A DNA stretch of 64,000 nucleotides from UBA10649 sp963749905 (lineage in GTDB: Bacteria > Actinomycetota > Actinomycetes > S36-B12). The stretch is from assembly GCA_963749905.1 (NCBI GenBank), contig CAVVOF010000006.1, positions 434,001 through 498,000 of the forward strand, in the 5' to 3' direction. Below are positions 27,371-35,661 of this stretch, piece by piece; positions within the stretch are counted from its first letter, which is position 1; the number at the start of each line of letters is the position of its first letter. Under the pieces are notes generated by a model. The model worked only from the letters and a program-made list of their open reading frames with translations, had not been told where the DNA came from and did no database searches. A program made the position numbers and the translations under genes.

Positions 27371-27888
27371 AGCTGGTCCAGGATCGATTGCAGGGACTGG
27401 GCGTAGGCGTCGGAGGTGTACGTGGCGCCGGAGATGTAGTCGATCTGGGTGCCCTGCGATGCCGTCGCGGCCTCGTCGAGGATCGGGATCGCGTAGGCGT
27501 TGATCATCTCCGACTTGCGGTCGTCCGCGGGCCAGGCGACGGCACGGACCTCGCAGACCGTGCCGTTGTCGACGGTCGCCTCGACCTGGACCGGACCCCA
27601 GCGGGTCATGGCGGCCTCGCCGGTGACGGTCTCCCCGGTTGAGCAGGCGGTGCTGGCGTCGGACTGCGCGGTCGGGTCGGACGGGGTGGCGTCGGCTGCC
27701 GTCGAGTCCTGCTCGGTGGCATCGGACTCCGTGGTCGAGCCGGCCGCCACCGCTAGCGGCGTCGATGCCTCGGTCCCAGCGTCGGAGGCGCCGAGGTTCG
27801 CGATCGCGGGGTCTGCGACGCCGACGATGATCACGGCCAGGCCGCCAAGGGCAGCGGCGGGGGCGATGCGGCGCGCGAGGCCAGCCAT
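27367..27888 (-). CDS. Membrane-anchored or secreted FMN-binding domain protein, ApbE target
   Basis: 173 aa. A signal/anchor segment (AALGGLAVIIVGVADPAIA) is followed by about 55 Ser/Thr/Asp/Ala-rich linker residues. The FMN-binding domain starts near residue 80 and ends in DYISGATYTSDAYAQSLQSI (150-169), whose D-x-x-SGAT motif marks the flavinylation Thr (156). It is predicted to carry covalent FMN on the outer face of the membrane and to receive electrons from the ferric-reductase-like protein encoded 2 bp upstream. Confidence 0.92.
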   Translation of the reverse strand: MAGLARRIAPAAALGGLAVIIVGVADPAIANLGASDAGTEASTPLAVAAGSTTESDATEQDSTAADATPSDPTAQSDASTACSTGETVTGEAAMTRWGPVQVEATVDNGTVCEVRAVAWPADDRKSEMINAYAIPILDEAATASQGTQIDYISGATYTSDAYAQSLQSILDQL

Positions 27889-27890
27889 GA

Positions 27891-29306
27891 TCAGACTCCG
27901 AATCTCTCGTGATGGATCTGCCGGGCCGGCACCCCGGCCTTGCGGGCACTGGACATGACCGCGTGCTCGAGCGACGTCGGCCCGCAGACGAAGACGTGGC
28001 GCGATGCCAGGTCCGGAATGAGGGACCGCAACGCCGCAGGGGCGAAGGGGTCGTTGCGGGCGAACAGCCGCCGCGGTCCGGCGACGACGTAGAGGCGGCC
28101 ATCACGTGCGGCGACCATGCGCTCGAGCTCGGCCCGGTGTGCCACGTCACGCTCGTCGTGGACGCGCACGATGACGACGGGCGTCTGGTGCGGGCCGCAG
28201 TCCTCGAGCAGCGCGCGGATCGGACCGATGCCGACGCCGCCAGCCACGAGCACGACCGGCTGCCCCTCGGCCTGCTCGACCGTGAAGACGCCGTAGGGAC
28301 CCTCGAGCACCACGCGGGTGCCGGGAGTGATCTGCAGCAGCCGTGCGGAGTCGTCACCGAGTGCCTTGACGGTGAAGCGCATCCCCGCGGTCGTCGGCGC
28401 GGACGACACCGAGTACGGATGCACCTGCCACCACAGGTCGCGTGTCAGCGCGCGCACCCCGAAGAACTGCCCGGATGCGACCTGTAGACGGTGCAGGCCG
28501 GGGCCGGAGACATGCACGGAGCCGATGCCGTTCGCCTCCGTGGAGACCGCGGTGACGTAGAAGCGCCGGGACCATGAGGTGAGCAGGTCGCCGATCCGCG
28601 AGTACCCGATGAGGATCGCGGTGACCACGAAGAGGCCCGACCACCACCAGAAGGCGAGGGTGTCGGTCGCGAAGTCGGAGCCGAGCGTCAATTGGTGTCC
28701 GAAGCCGAGCAGGACGGCGAGGTAGCCCAGTGTGTGGATGAAGTACCAGGACTCGTAGGGGATGCGCCGGCGGATGCGCCGCCAGGACGTCAGCCCGATC
28801 GTCACGAACAGCACGAACGAGGCGGTGGCGGCCACCATCCAGGCCTCGTTGGCGAGCAGGTCGACGAGACCGGTGATGATCGTCCCGCCGGTGGCGGCGC
28901 CCCAGGCCCACGTGTCGGCGACGGCGTGGATGACGAGCGCGATGACGGTGACGATGCCGAACCACCGGTGGGCGGCCAGCAGGCTGTCCTGTCCGTAGCG
29001 ACGCTCCATCCACCGCGGGCGCGAGGTGAGCAGGAGTCCGCCGAGGGCAGCAAGCGCGGCGATCAGGCCCGAGACCTGGCCGAGCGCGGACATGGACTCC
29101 ATGCCGCCGGCGAGCAACTGGGTCAGTCCCCCGTGCTGCCACCACAGCCCCAGGGTGACGGCGAGGATGAAGCCGCCCACCGCCACGAGGTCGCTGGTCC
29201 TGGTCCGCGAGGGGCGCGGGCGGGGCAGCCGTCGGACGGCCGGTGCGTCTGCGGGCGTTCGCCGGGGCGCGTCAACCCGGCTGCGCTGCGCGTCGGTGAG
29301 GGCCAT
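27891..29306 (-). CDS. Ferric-reductase-like transmembrane protein with FAD/NAD(P)-binding domain
   Basis: 471 aa from ATG 29306. Residues about 38-240 form six hydrophobic segments of a ferric-reductase-like domain, with candidate haem-ligand His residues in LLAAHRWFGIVTVIALVIHAV and YFIHTLGYLAVLLGFGHQ. From about 250 comes a ferredoxin-reductase-like module with HPYSVSSAP for FAD, VLVAGGVGIGPIRALL for NAD(P)H and FVCGPTSLEHAV. It passes electrons from cytosolic NAD(P)H across the membrane, here probably to the FMN protein. First gene of a four-gene operon ending with dgt. Confidence 0.9.
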   Translation of the reverse strand: MALTDAQRSRVDAPRRTPADAPAVRRLPRPRPSRTRTSDLVAVGGFILAVTLGLWWQHGGLTQLLAGGMESMSALGQVSGLIAALAALGGLLLTSRPRWMERRYGQDSLLAAHRWFGIVTVIALVIHAVADTWAWGAATGGTIITGLVDLLANEAWMVAATASFVLFVTIGLTSWRRIRRRIPYESWYFIHTLGYLAVLLGFGHQLTLGSDFATDTLAFWWWSGLFVVTAILIGYSRIGDLLTSWSRRFYVTAVSTEANGIGSVHVSGPGLHRLQVASGQFFGVRALTRDLWWQVHPYSVSSAPTTAGMRFTVKALGDDSARLLQITPGTRVVLEGPYGVFTVEQAEGQPVVLVAGGVGIGPIRALLEDCGPHQTPVVIVRVHDERDVAHRAELERMVAARDGRLYVVAGPRRLFARNDPFAPAALRSLIPDLASRHVFVCGPTSLEHAVMSSARKAGVPARQIHHERFGV

Positions 29307-29408
29307 GCCCCCATCGTGGTGGACGGACCTCGGTGCGTTCGCCTCAGAACCGCCCGGCTAACCGAACCCGTACACACGCCCAACGGATCGATTACCCCCG
29401 AGACCGAT

Positions 29409-29474
29409 CCCGTCGAGCGTGGCGCTCAGGCGCTCGCCTTCGGGGTGTCGCGCCTGAGCGCCACGCTCGACGGG
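29409..29474. repeat. Family A inverted repeat, copy 3 (perfect 24-bp arms)
   Basis: Arms 29409-29432 and 29451-29474 are perfect complements over 24 bp (core GTCGAGCGTGGCGCTCAGG), with an 18-nt loop. It lies 14 bp after the stop of the TlpA gene at 29488. Confidence 0.9.
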
Positions 29475-29487
29475 CCGGCGGAGTGGA

Positions 29488-30048
29488 TCAGCCGGTGGCG
29501 GAGTCGTTCAGGACGCTGGCCACCAGGGTGGACAGCGTCACCGCGTTGGTGCCGCCGATGATGGTCGCGGCCGGCCGGCCCTCGCGGTCGAGGATCACCG
29601 TGCTCGGGAGCGATGCGGGCGGGACGCCCGGCACGGTGGCGAGCAGGGCACCGTCGGGGTCGGAGATGTTGGGGTACGGGATGTCGAACTCGTCGACGAA
29701 GTCCTGCGCCGCCGCCGCGTCGTCGGTGACGTTGAGCCCCACGACGACGACGTCGGCCGGATCGGACGTCTCCGACAGGTTGATGAACGCCGGGATCTCG
29801 GCGCGGCACGGCGGGCACCAGGACGCCCAGGAGTTGAGCACGACGACCTTCCCGCGCAGGTCCGCGAGGTCGAGCGGCTCCCCGTCCATCGTGGGCCCCG
29901 CGATGGCCAGCGGCTCGCCGCGCTCCCCGCTCGCCACCGTCTCGGAGCCGATCATCGCCTCGGCCGGCTGCTCGCGCCCGCACGCCGTGGCGACCAGCGG
30001 CACGGCGAGGAGGACGGCCGCGAGTGCGGCGGACGAGCGTCGGATCAC
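29488..30048 (-). CDS. TlpA/ResA-type thiol-disulfide oxidoreductase lipoprotein
   Basis: 186 aa. The signal peptide ends in a lipobox (VATA then Cys23). The thioredoxin fold has LRGKVVVLNSWASWCPPCRAEIPAF with the CPPC active site and a cis-Pro in ASLPSTVILDREG. It is anchored outside the cytoplasmic membrane and probably reduces disulfides in cytochrome or copper-protein assembly. It lies 9 bp after a YdcF-like gene on the same strand. No CcdA partner is visible here. Confidence 0.9.
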   Translation of the reverse strand: MIRRSSAALAAVLLAVPLVATACGREQPAEAMIGSETVASGERGEPLAIAGPTMDGEPLDLADLRGKVVVLNSWASWCPPCRAEIPAFINLSETSDPADVVVVGLNVTDDAAAAQDFVDEFDIPYPNISDPDGALLATVPGVPPASLPSTVILDREGRPAATIIGGTNAVTLSTLVASVLNDSATG

Positions 30049-30057
30049 CCGACGATG

Positions 30058-30720
30058 CTAACCGGCGTGCACGATCGGGCTGAGCGACCACCGCGTCATC
30101 AGGTGGAAGCGCATCAGCGCCAGGCTCTCCCGGCCGACGTACTCGCTGGTGAGGGCTGAGCCGGGGCCGGACTCGGCAGGCGACGCGTGCGCGTCGATGC
30201 CGAGGGCCGCGGCCGTGGCCTGCGCTCGGGCCGTGTGGGCGGGGTCGGTGACGACTGTGGCGGAGGACCACTCGAGGTCGTTCATCACGCCGGCCAGCAC
30301 GCGGATCGCGCCGACCGTGTCGCCACCGGTCGGGAAGGAGACGATGTCCTGGGCGGGGACGCCGTGCGCGATCAGCGCGCCGCGCTGCCGTTCCGCCTCC
30401 CGTCGCGGTCCAGTCACGATGATGACCGGCGCGACGCCCTCCCGGTACAGCTCTGCCGCGTGCTCGAGCCGCGCCCCGAGGGCCGGACGGGCGTCACCCC
30501 AGTAGCGGGCCGGGTCGAGGACGACGATCGCCTGAGTGGGCGTGCGGTCGTCGAGCTGGGCGCTCAGCACGATCTGCAGCGCGGCGCCGATCGGGAGCAG
30601 GAGCAGCAGGCCCACCATGATCGTGGTCCCGGCCGTCGCCATGCCCCGCGCCGTTCGCGGCACCGCGATGGCGGTGGCGACCCCCGCCGTGCGGACGGAG
30701 GCGAGCGAGGGCGACGTCAC
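30058..30720 (-). CDS. YdcF/SanA-like DUF218 family membrane-anchored protein
   Basis: 220 aa from GTG 30720. One hydrophobic anchor (about 33-53, TIMVGLLLLLPIGAALQIVL) precedes a DUF218 domain: AIVVLDPARYWGDARPALGARLEHAAELYREG, VIIVTGPRREAER, and VSFPTGGDTVGAIRVLAGVM. DUF218 proteins are implicated in envelope functions, but no reaction is assigned. Probably cotranscribed with the TlpA gene. Confidence 0.85.
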   Translation of the reverse strand: MTSPSLASVRTAGVATAIAVPRTARGMATAGTTIMVGLLLLLPIGAALQIVLSAQLDDRTPTQAIVVLDPARYWGDARPALGARLEHAAELYREGVAPVIIVTGPRREAERQRGALIAHGVPAQDIVSFPTGGDTVGAIRVLAGVMNDLEWSSATVVTDPAHTARAQATAAALGIDAHASPAESGPGSALTSEYVGRESLALMRFHLMTRWSLSPIVHAG

Positions 30721-30776
30721 GCCCCAATAGTCACACCAATCACACCCGTCTCAGGGTTCCGACACCCGTCGCCCCT

Positions 30777-30839
30777 CGTTGAGTGCGGGGTTGTTGTCGT
30801 TTCCGACGCACGTGGAGCGCAACAACCCCGCACTCAACG
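30777..30839. repeat. Family B inverted repeat, copy 1 (perfect 20-bp arms)
   Basis: Left arm CGTTGAGTGCGGGGTTGTTG (30777-30796) and its exact complement at 30820-30839; loop 23 nt. It lies 8 bp after the ppdK stop at 30847 and is unrelated in sequence to family A, but has the same architecture and position. Confidence 0.9.
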
Positions 30840-30846
30840 GGACGAG

Positions 30847-33585
30847 TCAGCGGGTGTCGCTGCGCGCCACGTGGCGGGAGATCGCCGCGCGGCCGGCTTC
30901 GAGGCGGGCCACCGGCACCCGGAATGGGGAGCAGGAGACGTAGTCCAGGCCCACCTCGTCGAAGAAGTGGATGGACTCCGGGTCGCCGCCATGCTCGCCG
31001 CAGACTCCGCAGTGCAGGTTGTGCCGCTTCGCCCGGCCCTTCTTCACCGCGATGCGGACGAGCTCGCCCACGCCCTCGCGGTCGATGGACTCGAACGGCG
31101 AGACGCCGAACACGCCCTTCTCGAGGTAGGCCGAGAAGAACGCGGCCTCGACGTCGTCGCGGCTGAAGCCCCACGTCGTCTGGGTGAGGTCGTTGGTGCC
31201 GAAGGAGAAGAACTGCGCGGCCTCCGCGATCTGGCCGGCGGTCAGGGCCGCGCGCGGCAGCTCGATCATCGTGCCGATCGGGAACTTCAGCGTGCAGCCG
31301 TGCGCCTCCGCCACCTCATGAAGCACCTGCGCGGCCTCGTCGGTGACGAGTTCGAGCTCCTGGATCGAGCCGACGAGCGGGATCATGATCTCCGCGCGCG
31401 GGTCGCCGCCCATCCGCTGGCGGAAGCAGGCCGCCTCCGCGATGGCCCGCACCTGAAGTGCGAACAGGCCGGGCAGCACCAGGCCGAGACGCACGCCGCG
31501 CAGGCCCAGCATCGGGTTCTGCTCATGCAACCGGTTCACGGCCTGCAGCAGTCGCAGGTCGGCCTCCACGTTCTCGCCGCGGGACTCGGCCAGCGCGACA
31601 CGCACGGCGAGCTCCGTCAGGTCCGGGAGGAATTCGTGCAGGGGCGGGTCGATGAGCCGGATGGTCACCGGCTGGCCGTCCATCACCTCGAGGATCCGGA
31701 TGAAGTCCTTGCGCTGCAGCGGGAGGAGCGCCTCGAGCGCCTCCTTCCGCTCCACCTCGGAGTCGGCCAGGATCAGCCGTTCGACGTGGGTCTTCCGCTC
31801 GCCCAGGAACATGTGCTCGGTCCGCAGCAGGCCGATGCCCTCGGCGCCCATGCGCCGGGCCCGGGCCGCGTCCTCCGGCGTGTCCGCGTTCGCGCGCACG
31901 CGCAGGCGCCGGTCCTTGTCGGCGCGGATCATGATGCGGTCGACGGCCCGGATCAGGTCGACGGTGTGCTCGTCCGCCTCCGCTATCGCCTGGTCAAGAC
32001 CGTGCTCGAAGTAGGTCACGATCGCGCTCGGCACGACCGGCACCTCGCCGCGGAACACGTCGCCGGTGGTGCCGTCGATCGAGACGACATCACCTTCGGG
32101 GATGGTCTCCCCGGCAGCCGTGATCATGAACCGGCCCTTGGTGTCGACGTCCAGCGACTCCGCGCCGCAGACGGCCGTCTTGCCCATGCCGCGGGCGACG
32201 ACGGCGGCGTGCGAGGTCTTGCCGCCGCGGCTGGTGAGGATGCCGGTGGCGGCGATCATGCCCTCGAGGTCGTCGGGGTTGGTCTCGCGACGCACGAGGA
32301 TGACCCGCTCGCCCGCAGCGGCCCACTTGACCGCCGTTGACGAGTCGAACACGATGCGCCCGACTGCCGCGCCCGGGGAGGCGTTCATGCCCTTGGCGAT
32401 CTTCGGGTGTGCGGAATCGGCCGCGAACCTCGGGAACATCAGCTGGCTGAGCTGGGCGCCCGAGACCCGCATCAGCGCCTCGTCCATGGAGATCAGGCCC
32501 TCGTCGACGAGCTGGACGGCGATGCGGAACGCGGCCGCCGCGGTGCGCTTGCCCACGCGGGTCTGCAGCATCCAGAGCTTGCCGCGCTCGATGGTGAACT
32601 CGATGTCGCACAGGTCGCGGTAGTGCGTCTCGAGGGTGTGCATGATGTCCATCAGCTGCTTGTAGGCGGCCGGGTCGAGGGACTCCAGTTCCTGCAGGGG
32701 CAGCGTGTTCCGGATGCCCGCGACGACGTCCTCACCCTGCGCGTCCGGCAGGTAGTCGCCGTAGATGCCGGAATGACCGGTGCCCGGGTCGCGGGTGAAG
32801 GCGACGCCGGTGCCGGAGCCGGGTCCGGCGTTGCCGAAGGCCATCACCTGCACATTCACGGCGGTGCCGAGCGTGTGCGGGATCCGCTCCTGACGGCGGT
32901 AGAGGCGCGCCCGGTCGGTGTTCCACGAGTGGAAGACCGAGCGGATGGCCAGGTCGAGCTGCTGGTGCGGATCCTGCGGGAACTCGTGCCCAGTGCCCTC
33001 GCGAACGATTGACTTGTAGACGTCGACGAGCCGGTGCAGAGCGTCGACCGGCAGCTCGACATCCGTACTGACTCCGGCGCTCTCCTTCATCTGCTCGAGG
33101 GCGTGCTCGAAGTCGTCGCCGTCGAGGCCGAGGACGGTCTTGCCGAACATCTGGATCAGGCGGCGGTACGAGTCCCACGCGAAGTGGTCATCACCGGCCT
33201 GGCGGGCCAGACCGGCCACGCTGGCGTCGTTCAGGCCGATGTTGAGGACCGTCTCCATCATTCCGGGCATCGAGAAGCGCGCGCCGGAACGGACCGAGAC
33301 GAGCAGCGGATCCTCGGGATCGCCGAGGCGCCGCCCCATCTCCTCCTCGAGTCGGGCGACGTGCTGGGCGATCTGGGTGCGCAGACCCTCCGGCCCATGC
33401 CCGTGCTCGAGGAAGTAGCGACAGGCTTCCGTGGTGAGGGTGAAGCCAGGTGGGACGGGTAGTCCCATCCGCGTCATCTCTGCGAGATTGGCGCCCTTTC
33501 CGCCGAGGAGATCGACCTTGGTGCGGTCGCCCTCGGAGAAATCGAAGACCCAGTGGTTGGCCGATGAGGATGCGGTTGCCGTCAT
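30847..33585 (-). CDS. ppdK: Pyruvate, phosphate dikinase
   Basis: 912 aa from ATG 33585, which starts the conserved KVDLLGGKGANLAEMTRMGLPVPPGFTL; the open frame extends 37 codons further upstream. The phosphorylated His is near residue 458 in GGKTSHAAVVARGMGKTAVCG, and the C-terminal TIM barrel has GVCGEHGGDPESI with the catalytic Cys. It interconverts pyruvate + ATP + Pi with PEP + AMP + PPi, supporting gluconeogenesis or glycolysis. Length is normal. No PPDK regulatory protein gene is adjacent. Confidence 0.97.
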   Translation of the reverse strand: MTATASSSANHWVFDFSEGDRTKVDLLGGKGANLAEMTRMGLPVPPGFTLTTEACRYFLEHGHGPEGLRTQIAQHVARLEEEMGRRLGDPEDPLLVSVRSGARFSMPGMMETVLNIGLNDASVAGLARQAGDDHFAWDSYRRLIQMFGKTVLGLDGDDFEHALEQMKESAGVSTDVELPVDALHRLVDVYKSIVREGTGHEFPQDPHQQLDLAIRSVFHSWNTDRARLYRRQERIPHTLGTAVNVQVMAFGNAGPGSGTGVAFTRDPGTGHSGIYGDYLPDAQGEDVVAGIRNTLPLQELESLDPAAYKQLMDIMHTLETHYRDLCDIEFTIERGKLWMLQTRVGKRTAAAAFRIAVQLVDEGLISMDEALMRVSGAQLSQLMFPRFAADSAHPKIAKGMNASPGAAVGRIVFDSSTAVKWAAAGERVILVRRETNPDDLEGMIAATGILTSRGGKTSHAAVVARGMGKTAVCGAESLDVDTKGRFMITAAGETIPEGDVVSIDGTTGDVFRGEVPVVPSAIVTYFEHGLDQAIAEADEHTVDLIRAVDRIMIRADKDRRLRVRANADTPEDAARARRMGAEGIGLLRTEHMFLGERKTHVERLILADSEVERKEALEALLPLQRKDFIRILEVMDGQPVTIRLIDPPLHEFLPDLTELAVRVALAESRGENVEADLRLLQAVNRLHEQNPMLGLRGVRLGLVLPGLFALQVRAIAEAACFRQRMGGDPRAEIMIPLVGSIQELELVTDEAAQVLHEVAEAHGCTLKFPIGTMIELPRAALTAGQIAEAAQFFSFGTNDLTQTTWGFSRDDVEAAFFSAYLEKGVFGVSPFESIDREGVGELVRIAVKKGRAKRHNLHCGVCGEHGGDPESIHFFDEVGLDYVSCSPFRVPVARLEAGRAAISRHVARSDTR

Positions 33586-33716
33586 ACCCCTACCCGACCG
33601 GGTATCGGGCCCTGAGACAAGGGACTTTCCGCCATGGGGAATGTGACGTCGGCCACCAACCGCGGGACGGATGGCTGCTGCCGGACCGGTGGACACGTCT
33701 CACGTACGCTGCGCCC

Positions 33717-34358
33717 GTGACCACTGACGTTGAGGACCCTCGTCCGGCCCCGTTCGTTCCGGGTCCGGTGCTCTACCGCGGGGCCTACGTGGAGATGCTC
33801 GTTTCGTCCCTGATCGGGCTCGTCGCCGCCCTGGTGCTGTCCGTGGAGGCCCTCGCACTGGTCAAGGACCCGTTCGCGGACCTCGGGTGCAACATCAACT
33901 CGGTGCTGTCCTGCGGCACCGTGGGGTCATCGTGGCAGGCGAGCCTGCTGGGGTTCCCGAACGCGTATCTCGGCCTGATCGCGGAGCCGGTGGTGATCAC
34001 CCTGTCGGTGGCGGCCTTGGGCGGTGTCCGGTTCCCGCGGTGGTTCATGCTGTCCGCCCAGATCGTGTACTCGATCGGCCTTGCGTTCGCGTACTGGCTG
34101 TTCGTCCAGTCCTACTTCGTCATCGGCGCCCTGTGCCCGTGGTGCCTGACGATCACGGTGACGACCACCCTGGTGTTCGCGAGCATGACCCGGATCAACA
34201 TCCTGGAGAACAACTTCCGCCTCTCGGCGAACGCCTACCGGTCACTGGCCGGCTGGCTGAAGGCCGGCGCGGACGTCCTCGGCTGCATCCTGATCTTCGC
34301 GGTGCTGATCGCGATGATCGTCATCAAGTACGGGTCGGAGCTCTTCGCCGTCACGTAG
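33717..34358 (+). CDS. Vitamin K epoxide reductase family protein (VKOR)
   Basis: 213 aa from GTG 33717; the frame is open further upstream, but VTTDVEDPRPAPF is the natural start of the conserved part. Four or five membrane helices. The VKOR Cys residues are in DLGCNINSVLSCGTVG (about 55-65) and ALCPWCLT (about 138-145). In actinobacteria VKOR reoxidises DsbA-like proteins to form disulfides outside the cell. There is no fused thioredoxin domain. Confidence 0.92.
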   Translation: MTTDVEDPRPAPFVPGPVLYRGAYVEMLVSSLIGLVAALVLSVEALALVKDPFADLGCNINSVLSCGTVGSSWQASLLGFPNAYLGLIAEPVVITLSVAALGGVRFPRWFMLSAQIVYSIGLAFAYWLFVQSYFVIGALCPWCLTITVTTTLVFASMTRINILENNFRLSANAYRSLAGWLKAGADVLGCILIFAVLIAMIVIKYGSELFAVT

Positions 34359-34370
34359 CGGCCAAACCCT

Positions 34371-34434
34371 TCGCGAGTGTGCGCTCGTCGTCGCTCTGAG
34401 GTACCCCGAAGCGACGACGAGCGCACACTCGCGA
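34371..34434. repeat. Family C inverted repeat, copy 1 (perfect 25-bp arms)
   Basis: Arms 34371-34395 and 34410-34434 pair perfectly over 25 bp (left arm begins TCGCGAGTGTGCGC), with a 14-nt loop containing GAGGTACC. It lies between the convergent stops of the VKOR gene (34358) and dus (34450). Confidence 0.9.
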
Positions 34435-34449
34435 GAAGAAGTCGACGGA

Positions 34450-35595
34450 TCAGCCGCCGCTGACGTTGATCTCGGCCGCCGACACCAGCGCCGCCGCCTC
34501 GGCGTCGAGCTCGCAGGTGTCCAGCCAGCCGTCCGGCAGCGTGGGCCGCCGGTTGCCCGACGTCCGGCCACGCGGGCCCTCCCCCACCTCCGTGTTGAAC
34601 TCCTGGTCCGGGTCGACCTGCGCCAGCAGCTCGTCGAGCTCGGCCAGCGAGGTCACGGTGCCCAGCGCCTGCCGCACCTGCTGGCGCACCGAGAATCCCT
34701 TCAGGTACCACGCCATGTGCTTGCGGATGTCGCGACAGCCCTTGAGCTCGCCGTAGTCGTCGACGAGCAGCTGCGCGTGCCGGCGCAGCGTGGTCAGCAC
34801 GTCGACCAGACCCGGGTCGGGGGGCACCGACTGCCCAGCGAAGGCGGCTGCCAGCTGCCCGAACAGCCACGGTCGGCCAAGGCAGCCCCGCCCCACGACC
34901 ACGCCGTCGGCTCCCGTCCGCTCCACCATGCGCAGCGCGTCGGCCGCCGTCCAGATATCGCCGTTGCCCAGCACCGGGGTCCCCAGCGGGGCCAACGCCT
35001 CCTTGAGCCGGGCGATCGACTCCCAGTCCGCGGTCCCCGCGTACATCTGGGCAGTCGTCCGACCGTGCAGCGCGACCCAGGCGACCCCCTCCTCCGCCGC
35101 CGCGCGGCCCGCGTCGAGGTACGTCAGATGCTCGTCGTCGATGCCCTTGCGCATCTTGACGGAGACCGGCACGCGACCGTCAGCCGCGGCGATCGCCTCA
35201 CGCACGATGGAACGGAACAGGTCGCGCTTCCATGGCAGCGCGCTGCCGCCGCCCTTGCGGGTCACCTTGGGCACTGGGCAGCCGAAGTTGAGGTCGATGT
35301 GGTCGGCGCGATCCTCGTCGACGAGCATCCGGACCGCGGCCGCAACGGTGCCGGGCGCCACTCCGTACAGCTGCACGGCACGGGGTGACTCGTCGGGACC
35401 GAAGGTGACCAGATCGAGCGACTCGGCACTGCGTTCGACCAGCGCGCGCGAGGTGACCATCTCCGACACGTACATGCCGACGCCCCGATCCCCCACCACG
35501 GCATGCGCGGACTCCCGTGCCAACGACCGGAAGGCCCGGTTCGTGATCCCCGCCATCGGGGCGAGCACGACCGGCGGGTCGAAGGGCAGGGACAT
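34450..35595 (-). CDS. dusB: tRNA-dihydrouridine synthase (Dus family)
   Basis: 381 aa from ATG 35595. Motifs: VVLAPMAGITNRAFRSLARE at the N-terminus, catalytic Cys in LNFGCPVPKVTRKGGG, RKGIDD, HGRTTAQMYAGTADW for tRNA contact, and GNGDIW with GVVVGRGCLGRPW for FMN phosphate. It reduces uridines in tRNA D-loops. It aligns with the Nifr3/DusB branch; M. tuberculosis Rv0823c is the same family. The large open frame upstream to 36717 is antisense to the MFS gene and is not real. Confidence 0.93.
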   Translation of the reverse strand: MSLPFDPPVVLAPMAGITNRAFRSLARESAHAVVGDRGVGMYVSEMVTSRALVERSAESLDLVTFGPDESPRAVQLYGVAPGTVAAAVRMLVDEDRADHIDLNFGCPVPKVTRKGGGSALPWKRDLFRSIVREAIAAADGRVPVSVKMRKGIDDEHLTYLDAGRAAAEEGVAWVALHGRTTAQMYAGTADWESIARLKEALAPLGTPVLGNGDIWTAADALRMVERTGADGVVVGRGCLGRPWLFGQLAAAFAGQSVPPDPGLVDVLTTLRRHAQLLVDDYGELKGCRDIRKHMAWYLKGFSVRQQVRQALGTVTSLAELDELLAQVDPDQEFNTEVGEGPRGRTSGNRRPTLPDGWLDTCELDAEAAALVSAAEINVSGG

Positions 35596-35661
35596 GAATC
35601 GATTGTCCCACCCCCCGATGCGGCAGACTGCGGACGACGACCACAACGGCTGGAGGGCACC

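Noticed and set aside
26591..28357. 588-aa open frame across apbE and the FMN-binding gene
   Set aside because: Only the C-terminal 259 residues resemble ApbE; the N-terminal part is Arg/Pro-rich sequence from the wrong frame of the neighbouring genes.
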